Assembly (NCBI GenBank): GCA_900756035.1
Contig: CAAEIR010000127.1
Coordinates: 1 to 16,879, forward strand
DNA: 16,879 nt
Direction: 5' to 3'
Source: an uncultured Anaerostipes sp.
GTDB lineage: Bacteria; Bacillota; Clostridia; Lachnospirales; Lachnospiraceae
The notes under the pieces are model-generated. The model saw only the letters and a list, made by a program, of their open reading frames with translations, was not told the origin of the DNA and ran no database searches. This document shows positions 1 through 6,652 of this stretch, piece by piece. Both the position numbers and the translations under genes were made by a program. Numbering within the stretch: the first letter of the stretch is position 1; every line of letters starts with the position of its first letter.

Positions 1-119
1 CTGCTTTCGCAGTCTGCATCTGGCGCGCAAAGCGGAGTAAGTCCCTCAAAGATTGAGGGATAGAGGGAGTTTGATGCGGACTTGTCCGCTTTGTCCTTTA
101 GTGATAAACCGAAGGGAAA
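1..119. other. Inverted-repeat-rich intergenic stretch
   Basis: I see no gene here; all three forward frames are closed by stops. The stretch holds several nested inverted repeats. TCCCTCAA at 42-49 pairs with TTGAGGGA at 53-60 around a 3-nt loop. GCGGA at 76-80 pairs with TCCGC at 85-89 and is followed by a T-rich run at 90-99, which resembles a weak terminator. CAAAGCGGA at 28-36 is the exact complement of TCCGCTTTG at 85-93, so the 3' hairpin and the long-range helix exclude each other. It may be the terminator of an upstream gene or a copy of a dispersed intergenic repeat; the sequence alone cannot decide. Confidence 0.45.
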
Positions 120-204
120 ATGCTGAAATTACATGCAGAAGAGGGAGAGAAAACTAATATTTTTTCAAAAAAATTAAAAGAACTTTCAGAATTCGTCAAA
201 ACTA

Positions 205-232
205 TTGAAAATAATTTTAAACCGGATATACT
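205..232 (+). promoter_or_regulatory. Sigma-A promoter of the nanE operon
   Basis: TTGAAA at 205-210 and TATACT at 227-232 are separated by 16 bp. Transcription should start near 239. The promoter lies inside the longest open frame that runs into nanE (from 120), which argues that the upstream 52 codons are not translated. Confidence 0.75.
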
Positions 233-275
233 AAAGATAAAGAACAAGTCAGATTCAGATGAAGGAGGAAATCAT

Positions 276-962
276 ATGAATCCAAGTGTTGAGAAGATAA
301 AAGGAAAGCTGATTGTATCATGTCAGGCACTACCGGAAGAACCGCTGCATTCATCTTTTATTATGGGAAGAATGGCATTGGCAGCAGCACAGGGCGGCGC
401 TCAGGGTATCCGTGCAAACACAAAAGAAGATATCAAAGAAATCAAGTCTCAGGTAGATCTTCCGGTGATCGGAATTGTCAAGAGAAACTATGAAGACTGT
501 GATGTCTATATCACACCGACGATGAAAGAAATTGATGAATTAATGGAAGCAAAACCGGAGATCATAGCTGTGGATGCAACAATTTCAGGACGTCCGGAAG
601 GAAAAAGCCTGGATGAATTTTTCTTCGAAATCAAAGAAAAATATCCGGATCAACTTCTTATGGCAGACTGTTCCACTGTGGAAGAGGCGCTTCATGCAGA
701 TGAGATAGGATTTGATTTTATCGGAACGACTCTGGTAGGTTATACAAAACAGAGCAGTCATTTGAAAATAGAGGCAGATGATTTCCGGATTATAAAAGAG
801 ATTTTAGAAAAGGTAAAACATCCCGTTATTGCAGAGGGCAATATCAATACACCGCAAAAGGTGAGACGGGTTTTGGATTTAGGAGTATACAGTGTTGTAG
901 TAGGTTCTGCGATTACGCGTCCTCAACTGATTACGAAGACCTTTACTGATGCAATAGGATAA
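276..962 (+). CDS. nanE: N-acetylmannosamine-6-phosphate 2-epimerase
   Basis: This cytoplasmic enzyme converts ManNAc-6-P to GlcNAc-6-P in sialic acid and ManNAc catabolism. The 228-residue product matches the usual NanE length and is a single TIM barrel. Visible family signatures are GIRANTKEDI (44-53), the probable catalytic lysine K69 in GIVKR, VDAT near 99-102, GRPEG near 105-109, FIGTTLVGYT near 148-157, and the probable catalytic glutamate E187 in VIAEGNI. The C-terminal VVVGSAITRP is the phosphate-binding end of the barrel. The start at 276 is preferred over an in-frame ATG at 120: GGAGG at 264-268 is well spaced to it, family homology begins there, and a promoter lies at 205-232. The rpiR-like and nagB genes follow closely, so this is the first gene of an amino-sugar operon. 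No nanA, nanK or nagA is visible in the window. Confidence 0.95.
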   Translation: MNPSVEKIKGKLIVSCQALPEEPLHSSFIMGRMALAAAQGGAQGIRANTKEDIKEIKSQVDLPVIGIVKRNYEDCDVYITPTMKEIDELMEAKPEIIAVDATISGRPEGKSLDEFFFEIKEKYPDQLLMADCSTVEEALHADEIGFDFIGTTLVGYTKQSSHLKIEADDFRIIKEILEKVKHPVIAEGNINTPQKVRRVLDLGVYSVVVGSAITRPQLITKTFTDAIG

Positions 963-978
963 AAAAGAGGAAAATCTT

Positions 979-1824
979 ATGGAATACTTTGTCAAATCGG
1001 TGATTCCGATTATTGAATCGAATTATGAAAATTTTACGGCTCTTGAGAGAACTATTGCAGATTTTTTTATGAATAATCAGGAAAAAACTGATTTTTCTGC
1101 AAAGGCAATCGCTAAGCGGCTGTATGTTTCGGAGGCATCTTTGTCAAGGTTTTCAAAAAAATGCGGCTATCGGGGATACCGGGAGTTCATTTACCAATAT
1201 GAAGAGACATTTGTAGAAAAAAACAGAGAAATTACAGGACATACGAGGCAGGTTTTAGCGACTTACCAGGAATTATTAAACAAGACTTACAGCCTGATGA
1301 GTGAAGAGCAGATTATAAGAGTCTGTGAAAAACTCGGACAGGCGAAAAGAGTATTTGTCTGTGGCAAGGGAAGTTCAGGATTGGCGGCCAGAGAGATGAA
1401 ACTTCGATTTATGAGAGTCGGAGTGGATATCGATTCCATTCAGGATACGGATTTGATGCGTATGCAGGCCGTGTTTCAGAAAAAAGGATGCCTTGTCATC
1501 GGAATCAGCATCAGCGGGGAATCTTATGATGTGCTCTATTTTCTTCAGGAAGCGAAGAAGAGGGGTGCGGATACGATACTGATTACCGGAAAGAACAGAG
1601 AAAATCATATGGAAATCTGTGATGAATTGCTATTAATTCCATCCAGAAAGTATCTGGATCACGGAAATGTTATTTCACCGCAGTTTCCGATTTTAATTAT
1701 GCTGGACCTGATCTATTCCTACTATTTGGAACAGGATAAGGGAAGCAAAGAAACTATGCACGATAACACCGTCAAAGCATTAAAAGGAGAAAGAAATGAA
1801 AATTATCAAAACAAAAAATTATGA
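979..1824 (+). CDS. MurR/RpiR-family transcriptional regulator
   Basis: The 281-residue protein has the two-domain RpiR layout. Residues 1-78 form the HTH_6 DNA-binding domain, with the helix-turn-helix around AKRLYVSEASLSRFSKKCG (42-63). Residues about 112-250 form a SIS sugar-phosphate isomerase-like domain, with a phosphosugar-binding loop at GKGSSG (129-134) and SISGES (177-182). Such proteins sense phosphosugars; between nanE and nagB the likely effector is ManNAc-6-P, GlcNAc-6-P or GlcN-6-P (inference). The gene starts 16 bp after nanE with an AGAGGA ribosome site, and its 3' end overlaps the nagB start by 29 bp, which suggests translational coupling. It probably regulates this operon. 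I could not pick out an operator with confidence. Confidence 0.9.
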   Translation: MEYFVKSVIPIIESNYENFTALERTIADFFMNNQEKTDFSAKAIAKRLYVSEASLSRFSKKCGYRGYREFIYQYEETFVEKNREITGHTRQVLATYQELLNKTYSLMSEEQIIRVCEKLGQAKRVFVCGKGSSGLAAREMKLRFMRVGVDIDSIQDTDLMRMQAVFQKKGCLVIGISISGESYDVLYFLQEAKKRGADTILITGKNRENHMEICDELLLIPSRKYLDHGNVISPQFPILIMLDLIYSYYLEQDKGSKETMHDNTVKALKGERNENYQNKKL

Positions 1825-2536
1825 AGAAATGAGCAGAAAAGCGGCAAACATCATCGGTGCTCTTGTGACATTAAAACCAGATTGTATTCTTGGACTTGCG
1901 ACAGGTTCCTCTCCCATTGGAACTTATGATGAACTGGTAAAAAAATATGACCAGGGAGATTTGGATTTTTCTAAGGTTACAACAGTAAATCTGGATGAAT
2001 ACAAAGGACTCTCTAAAGACAAAGAACAGAGTTATTACTATTTTATGCATGAATATCTGTTTGATAAAGTAAATATTGATCCTGCAAATACTTATCTTCC
2101 GGACGGTATGAATCTGGACAGTGAAGCAGAATCTGCGCGTTACGAGGCACAGGTACAGTCTCTTGGTACAGTAGATCTTCAGCTTCTCGGAATGGGACAT
2201 AACGGTCATATCGGATTTAATGAACCTGGAGATATTTTTATTGACGGAACACATTGTGTAGATTTGAAGGAAAGCACCATCGAAGCAAATAAAAGATTCT
2301 TTGATTCAGCAGATGATGTGCCTAGACAGGCTTACAGCATGGGAATCGGAACGATTTTAAGATCTAAAAAACTGCTTGTAGTTGTCAGCGGAGAAGGAAA
2401 AGCACAGGCACTGAAAGATTCTATCTGCGGACCTGTAACTCCTCAGGTTCCTGGTTCTATCTTAAAATTCCATCCGGATGTAACGATTATTGCAGATGAA
2501 GAAGCTCTTTCTCTGGTACCGGAAGAATATCTGTAG
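1796..2536 (+). CDS. nagB: Glucosamine-6-phosphate deaminase
   Basis: NagB converts GlcN-6-P to fructose-6-P and ammonia, the committed step from amino sugars into glycolysis. The 246-residue product has the short bacterial NagB form. The phosphate-binding loop is GLATGSSPIGTYDEL (33-47). The likely general base D67 lies in VNLDEYKGL, and the active-site segment GMGHNGHIGFNEPG (132-145) carries the ring-opening H138 and E143. The start overlaps the end of the regulator gene and has AAAGGAGA at 1783-1790. Together with NanE, only NagA (deacetylase) is missing for the ManNAc-6-P to Fru-6-P route, so nagA must lie elsewhere. A terminator follows 28 bp after the stop codon. Confidence 0.97.
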   Translation: MKIIKTKNYEEMSRKAANIIGALVTLKPDCILGLATGSSPIGTYDELVKKYDQGDLDFSKVTTVNLDEYKGLSKDKEQSYYYFMHEYLFDKVNIDPANTYLPDGMNLDSEAESARYEAQVQSLGTVDLQLLGMGHNGHIGFNEPGDIFIDGTHCVDLKESTIEANKRFFDSADDVPRQAYSMGIGTILRSKKLLVVVSGEGKAQALKDSICGPVTPQVPGSILKFHPDVTIIADEEALSLVPEEYL

Positions 2537-2563
2537 ACTTTTTGAAAATTAAAAAATGATAAG

Positions 2564-2590
2564 AAACCTGCCCTTTGGCGGGTTTTCTTA
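2564..2590 (+). terminator. Intrinsic terminator of the nan/nag operon
   Basis: AAACCTGCC at 2564-2572 pairs with GGCGGGTTT at 2577-2585 (one G-T wobble) around a CTTT loop. The stem runs into a short T-rich tail at 2583-2590. The flanking AAG and CTT can extend the helix imperfectly. Confidence 0.8.
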
Positions 2591-2650
2591 ATTTCACAGG
2601 AATCTGCGGTCTATGAAATCAAAAAGTTAGAATAATTAAACATTCTGTAA

Positions 2651-2678
2651 GAATATTTTTTCGGAGATTGCATACACT
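2651..2678 (+). promoter_or_regulatory. Possible sigma-E/K-like sporulation promoter
   Basis: CATACACT at 2671-2678 matches the mother-cell sigma-E -10 pattern (CATACANT), and GAATATT at 2651-2657 resembles its -35 element. ATA to ATACA spacing is 16 bp. There is no good sigma-A pair here. The predicted start, about 2684, would leave a very short leader over the ribosome site at 2683-2689, which weakens the call. Confidence 0.4.
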
Positions 2679-2701
2679 ATATCAAAGGAGCGTATGTAAC
2701 A

Positions 2702-3334
2702 TTGAAGAAAAAGATAGAAATTGCAGCGATTGTGTGTTCCATCGGGATCTGCAGCTTTGGACAAAAAGTCTGTGCCAGTGAATTTCTTAAGCTGCCCAGG
2801 GAAACCAATGTGAAAGTGGAACATCTGGTGCAGACGAGACTTTTGAAGGAACAAAGAGAATATCTCCTGCAGGCACAGTTAATGACAAAAATTGATTTGG
2901 AGAAACAGATCAAAGAAAAGCCCGTGTATATTCCTAAGACAAATCATGTGGTAACCGCACGGGAGCGTGCTGTTTTGGAGCGGATTGTAGAGGCGGAGGC
3001 AACCGGCAAGGATAAGAAAAGTAAAATTCTTGTTGCCAATGTTATCTTAAACAGGGTTCGCTCAGATGAATTTCCCGACACCATTGAAGGTGTTGTATTT
3101 CAGAGAGAAAATGGCAGAGTTCAGTTTTCGCCAACAGCGGATGGACGGTATGATTCGGTCAATATTACGAAGAGCACAAAAGCAAGTGTTGCCAGGGCGT
3201 TGGAGGGTGTTGACTATTCAGAAGGAGCACTGTATTTTGTCGAAAAAACGATGGCAAATCCAAGAAATGTTTCATGGTTTGAGTCCTCGCTGACACGATT
3301 ATTTACCTATCAGGGACATTCTTTTTACAAATAG
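2702..3334 (+). CDS. SleB-type cell wall hydrolase, secreted
   Basis: The 210-residue product starts at a TTG codon 12 bp after AAAGGAG (2683-2689); no in-frame ATG precedes the signal sequence. Residues 1-25 look like a signal peptide (KKK, hydrophobic core, probable cleavage after VCA). Residues 37-75 are polar and charged and may act as a spacer. Residues 85-210 form a Hydrolase_2 (SleB/CwlJ-like) domain: ERIVEAEATG contains the expected catalytic glutamate (E99), followed by the family pattern LVANVILNRVRSDEFP (110-125) and the C-terminal YFVEK and WFESS blocks. Such enzymes cleave spore cortex or cell wall peptidoglycan. The usual N-terminal peptidoglycan-binding domain of SleB is absent, so it is closer to a minimal SleB/CwlJ relative. 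It is a single-gene unit between a terminator and the next promoter. Confidence 0.85.
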   Translation: MKKKIEIAAIVCSIGICSFGQKVCASEFLKLPRETNVKVEHLVQTRLLKEQREYLLQAQLMTKIDLEKQIKEKPVYIPKTNHVVTARERAVLERIVEAEATGKDKKSKILVANVILNRVRSDEFPDTIEGVVFQRENGRVQFSPTADGRYDSVNITKSTKASVARALEGVDYSEGALYFVEKTMANPRNVSWFESSLTRLFTYQGHSFYK

Positions 3335-3337
3335 TTC

Positions 3338-3366
3338 TTGACAATTCAAATTAAAAGTATTATGAT
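3338..3366 (+). promoter_or_regulatory. Sigma-A promoter of the T-box operon
   Basis: TTGACA at 3338-3343 and TATGAT at 3361-3366 have an ideal 17-bp spacer. The -35 element lies 4 bp after the stop codon of the preceding gene. Transcription should start near 3373. Confidence 0.88.
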
Positions 3367-3372
3367 CTTAAA

Positions 3373-3645
3373 CAAATAGAAAAGAAACCGTTGAGAAAGA
3401 GTAGTAGGCAGAATCAGAAAGATTTTAAGAGAGTTGCAGATGGTGGGATTGCAGTATGATTTCTCTGTTGAATGGGCTTTCGAGGGTGATTTTGAAGTTT
3501 AGTAGGAATCGCCGGGCACCCGACCCGTTACCAGATAGGGCATATATGTTAGTATATGATTTGAGTGGACATTATAATGTCAATTTGAGTGGTACCGCGG
3601 ATATTTCGCCTCAAGCAGAGATGCTTGGGGCTTTTCTTTTTTCTA
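3373..3645 (+). promoter_or_regulatory. T-box leader, specifier UGG (tRNA-Trp)
   Basis: Stem I is built from GAAAG (3397-3401), followed by the AGTA loop-E strand, paired with CTTTC (3477-3481). The specifier loop reads GAA-TGG-G, which puts the specifier codon UGG at 3473-3475. The distal hairpin uses TTGCA and TGCAG around a GGTG loop (3434-3454). The conserved CCGTTA lies at 3525-3530, a 14-bp palindrome at 3568-3581 fits stem III, and the T-box motif proper (GAGTGGTACCGCGG) sits at 3587-3600. The antiterminator would compete with the downstream terminator. Uncharged tRNA-Trp is predicted to permit read-through into the ABC transporter genes. The open frame at 3456-3659 inside this RNA is not a gene. 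Confidence 0.93.
3608..3645 (+). terminator. T-box attenuator terminator
   Basis: GCCTCAAGCA at 3608-3617 pairs with TGCTTGGGGC at 3622-3631 (one wobble) around a GAGA loop, followed by a long T-rich run at 3632-3645. It is the expression platform of the T-box leader. Confidence 0.92.
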
Positions 3646-3738
3646 TTTTTATTGCATAGGAAAGTTCTGATGCAATAAAAAGCTCCCTATAAGACAGGAG
3701 CAGATGCAGGTAAAAGCAATGAGAAAAGGAGACAAATT

Positions 3739-4761
3739 ATGAGAACGATGAAAAAAGTATTAGCAGCAGGATTAACAGTTGTTATGGCATTATCAGTGAT
3801 GACAGGATGCGGAAAAAAAGAAGAAGATAGCAGCAAGAAGACTTATGAACTTGGAATTATTCAGTTTGCAGAACACGGTTCCTTGGATAACTGTCGAAAA
3901 GGATTTTTGCAGGGACTGGAAAATGAAGGAATCAAGGAAGGCGAAAATTTAAAGATTACTTATAAGAATTCTCAGGCAGATACAGCAACCGATAATCAGA
4001 TCGCTTCAAGTTATGCATCAAAAGATTTGGATATGATCTGTGCCATCGCGACTCCGAGTGCCCAGAGTGCATACAATGCAGTCAAGGACACAGATATACC
4101 GGTTGTGTATACAGCAGTAACTTCCCCGAAAGCAGCGGGATTCGTTGATAAAGACGGAAATAATGTCGGAAATATTACCGGAACTTCCGATCTTGTTTTG
4201 GCAGATCAACAGTTAAAGCTGATTCGCCAGATGATGCCCAAAGCAAAAAATGTTGGAATCTTATACAGCACCAATGAGGCGAATTCCAAAGCGGGAATTG
4301 AAGCATATGAGAAAGTTGCCGATAAATACGGATTTAAAATTGTTACACAGGGAATTACAGCTTCTGCCGATATGCCGATGGCTGCGGACAGTCTGATTAA
4401 AAAAGTGGATTGCATCACAAATCTTACAGATAATCTGGTAGTCAGCAATATGCAGACGTATTTAGAAAAAGCAAATGAGGCAAAGATTCCGGTGTTCGGT
4501 TCTGAGGTAGAGCAGGTTAAATTAGGTTGTGTGGCAAGCGTCGGAATTGATTTTGTAAAATTAGGAGAGCAGACAGGAGAGATGGCTGCAAAAATTTTAA
4601 AAGGTGAGGCAGAGGCGAAGGATATGAAATTTGAAACCTTTAACGAAGGTGATGTCATCATTAACACTGCAGCGGCGAAGAAAATCGGAATGACCATTGG
4701 AGAAGATGTACAGAAACAGGCAAAACAGACATTTGATAAGATTTCACAGTCAGAAAATTAA
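3739..4761 (+). CDS. trpX: Tryptophan ABC transporter substrate-binding lipoprotein
   Basis: The 340-residue protein is an ABC_sub_bind (PF04392)-type solute-binding lipoprotein. Residues 1-23 are a lipoprotein signal, with lipobox MTGC and the lipidated cysteine at C24, followed by a charged KKEED linker. The mature protein opens with YELGIIQFAEHGSLDNC and contains the family segments ITYKNSQADTATDNQIASSY and IPVVYTAVTSPKAAGFV. It would bind the ligand outside the membrane and deliver it to the permease encoded next. The T-box leader with a UGG specifier points to tryptophan, and this family is known as TrpX in other Firmicutes; the substrate is therefore an inference from two agreeing lines. 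The ribosome site AAAAGGAG is at 3724-3731. A second ATG at 3748 (MKKVLAAG) could also serve as start. Confidence 0.9.
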   Translation: MRTMKKVLAAGLTVVMALSVMTGCGKKEEDSSKKTYELGIIQFAEHGSLDNCRKGFLQGLENEGIKEGENLKITYKNSQADTATDNQIASSYASKDLDMICAIATPSAQSAYNAVKDTDIPVVYTAVTSPKAAGFVDKDGNNVGNITGTSDLVLADQQLKLIRQMMPKAKNVGILYSTNEANSKAGIEAYEKVADKYGFKIVTQGITASADMPMAADSLIKKVDCITNLTDNLVVSNMQTYLEKANEAKIPVFGSEVEQVKLGCVASVGIDFVKLGEQTGEMAAKILKGEAEAKDMKFETFNEGDVIINTAAAKKIGMTIGEDVQKQAKQTFDKISQSEN

Positions 4762-4779
4762 TCAGGAGATAGAGAAATT

Positions 4780-5661
4780 ATGGAACAATTAATCATTGGC
4801 GTGCTGGAGCAGGGATTTATCTATGCGATCATGGCGCTGGGTGTATATATTACTTATAAAATTTTAGACTTTCCGGATCTGTCCGTAGACAGTACTTTTC
4901 CGCTTGGAGCGGCAATTACAACCGTAATCCTTTCTTCCGGAAAAAATCCGCTGCTGGCATTATTTGCCTCTATGGCTGCTGGGGCTCTGGCCGGTATTGT
5001 GACAGGGATTATCCATGTGAAATTCAAGGTAAGAGATTTGCTGTCTGGTATTATCGTTATGACAGCACTTTATACACTGAACCTCCGTATTGTCGGAGGA
5101 ACTGCCAATGTACCGTTGTTCAACTATAAATCTGTTTTCGATAATGATTTTATTAATGGGCTGTTTCCGGAGATGTTGGTTCCGTATAAGACAGTAATTA
5201 TCATTTTTGTTATCATGATGATTGCCAAGGTAGTATTAGATCTTTATTTAAAGACAAAATCAGGATATCTGCTCCGGGCGGTTGGAGATAATCCGACGAT
5301 CGTCACATCTCTGGCAAAAGACAGCGGGCTTGTAAAAATTATAGGACTGGCGATTTCAAACGGTCTTGTTGCACTGGCGGGAAGTGTAATGTGTCAGCAG
5401 CAGAGATTTTTCGAAATTTCTATGGGAACAGGTACCATTGTAATCGGTCTTGCAAGTGTGATCATTGGAACGAATGTGTTTAAAGGGAATTTTATAAAGG
5501 CAACAACAGCTGTTGTAATCGGTTCTGCAATTTATAAGGCGTGCGTTGCCATTGCGATTGAAGTCGGATTGCCGGCAACTGATCTGAAAATGATTACAGC
5601 AGCATTGTTCCTGATAATTCTTATTATCAGCATGGACCGCAAGAAGAAGGTGAAGTCATGA
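4780..5661 (+). CDS. trpY: Tryptophan ABC transporter permease
   Basis: The 293-residue integral membrane protein is of the BPD_transp_2 type, the permease class used by ribose and branched-chain amino acid importers. It has about eight hydrophobic segments, for example around residues 12-28, 42-52, 57-80, 90-100, 138-152, 187-206, 212-232 and 268-284. The segment YITYKILDFPDLSVDSTFPLGAA (23-45) is characteristic of permeases paired with ABC_sub_bind lipoproteins. It starts 18 bp after trpX behind CAGGAGAT, and its stop codon overlaps the ATPase start (ATGA), so the three proteins are expected to be made as one complex. It ends in a basic tail (DRKKKVKS). Confidence 0.9.
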   Translation: MEQLIIGVLEQGFIYAIMALGVYITYKILDFPDLSVDSTFPLGAAITTVILSSGKNPLLALFASMAAGALAGIVTGIIHVKFKVRDLLSGIIVMTALYTLNLRIVGGTANVPLFNYKSVFDNDFINGLFPEMLVPYKTVIIIFVIMMIAKVVLDLYLKTKSGYLLRAVGDNPTIVTSLAKDSGLVKIIGLAISNGLVALAGSVMCQQQRFFEISMGTGTIVIGLASVIIGTNVFKGNFIKATTAVVIGSAIYKACVAIAIEVGLPATDLKMITAALFLIILIISMDRKKKVKS

Positions 5662-6431
5662 TTGAATTAAAACATATAGATAAATATTATAACATCGGAA
5701 CTGTAAATGAAGTTTGCCTGTTTAAAGATTTTAATTTGAAAATTGAGGATGGCGATTTCATCTCTGTGATTGGAAGCAACGGTTCCGGGAAGACTTCTTT
5801 GTTAAATCTGATCTGTGGAAGCCTGGAGGCAGAGGCAGGGACGATTTCCCTAAACGGAGAAGATATTACACGGCAAAAAGAATATATAAGGCAGAGAAAA
5901 ATCGGAAGAGTTTACCAAAATCCTGCCATGGGAACTTGTCCTTCTATGACAATTCTTGAAAATATGTCTTTGGCAGATAATAAAGGGAAACGATTTGATT
6001 TGGGATTTGGAACCAATAAGAAGCGCATCAATGATTATCGGGAAATGTTAAGTCAGCTGGGACTTGGGCTGGAAGATATGATGGACAGCAAGGTCGGGGC
6101 TCTCTCAGGAGGGCAGCGTCAGGCGATGGCATTACTGATGACGACTATGACTCCGATCCAGTTTCTGATATTGGATGAGCATACGGCGGCTTTGGATCCT
6201 AAAACAGCGGAATTAATTATGGAGCTGACTGGAAAAGTTGTCAGAGAGAAGAAGCTTACAACAATTATGGTAACACATAACCTTCGCTATGCAGTGGAAT
6301 ATGGAAATCGTCTGATCATGATGCATCAGGGCAATGCGATTTTAGATAAGGCAGGATTGGAAAAAGAGAACCTTGTCGTGGACGATCTTTTAGATCAGTT
6401 TAATCAGATCAGCATTGAAACAGGAAACTAA
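5658..6431 (+). CDS. trpZ: Tryptophan ABC transporter ATP-binding protein
   Basis: The 257-residue ABC ATPase has every catalytic motif intact: Walker A GSNGSGKT (39-46), Q-loop Q87 in VYQNP, signature LSGGQ (149-153), Walker B FLILDE (169-174, catalytic E174), D-loop AALDP and switch histidine H207 in MVTHN. It energises import through TrpY at the inner face of the membrane. It overlaps the permease gene by 4 bp (ATGA), typical of translational coupling. It is the last gene of the T-box operon, and a terminator follows 33 bp downstream. Nothing is degenerate, so the importer should be functional. Confidence 0.93.
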   Translation: MIELKHIDKYYNIGTVNEVCLFKDFNLKIEDGDFISVIGSNGSGKTSLLNLICGSLEAEAGTISLNGEDITRQKEYIRQRKIGRVYQNPAMGTCPSMTILENMSLADNKGKRFDLGFGTNKKRINDYREMLSQLGLGLEDMMDSKVGALSGGQRQAMALLMTTMTPIQFLILDEHTAALDPKTAELIMELTGKVVREKKLTTIMVTHNLRYAVEYGNRLIMMHQGNAILDKAGLEKENLVVDDLLDQFNQISIETGN

Positions 6432-6463
6432 GAAATAGAAAAAATAAGCAAAAAACACAGTAT

Positions 6464-6511
6464 ACTTCTGAACTTATGGTATAAAAAACTGTATATTCAG
6501 AAGTTTTTTTG
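6464..6511 (+). terminator. Terminator of the trpXYZ operon
   Basis: ACTTCTGAA at 6464-6472 pairs perfectly with TTCAGAAGT at 6496-6504, followed by a run of seven T residues. The 23-nt loop is long for a terminator but is AT-rich and partly self-complementary. Confidence 0.75.
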
Positions 6512-6600
6512 CAAATATTATGAATTATGGCGCCAAAAGTTTCCTAAAAGATAAAAAAAATAAATAAAAAGCTTGCAAGTTTGGCCGGTTAAGCATAGGA

Positions 6601-6606
6601 TATAAT
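6601..6606 (+). promoter_or_regulatory. Probable -10 box of the spo0A promoter
   Basis: TATAAT at 6601-6606 is a perfect -10. No good -35 lies at 16-18 bp; TTGCAA at 6573-6578 is 22 bp away. AGGATAT at 6597-6603 resembles a sigma-H -35 element, but I do not see a matching GAAT -10 downstream. I see no clear 0A box. The promoter class is therefore undecided. Confidence 0.5.
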
Positions 6607-6652
6607 AGAGGTATTTAAAATTAAGGGGCATATTTTGAAAAGGAGTATGAAT

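Noticed and set aside
3559..3592. Direct repeat ATTTGAGTGG (3559-3568 and 3583-3592) in the T-box leader
   Set aside because: A GAGTGG-like element before stem III and the T-box motif itself are both normal T-box parts, so a second T-box or duplicated sensor is not supported.
3456..3659. 67-residue open frame between the hydrolase and trpX
   Set aside because: It lies wholly inside the T-box leader and its terminator, has no ribosome site, and its sequence is explained by conserved RNA elements.
4206..4697. 163-residue minus-strand open frame
   Set aside because: It is antisense to trpX, has no ribosome site or family likeness, and arises from codon bias of the real gene.
6635..6652. TTG at 6635 and ATG at 6647 as spo0A starts
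   Set aside because: The ribosome site AAAGGAG is at 6639-6645, downstream of the TTG and only 1 bp before ATG 6647; ATG 6653 has normal spacing and matches the Spo0A N-terminus.
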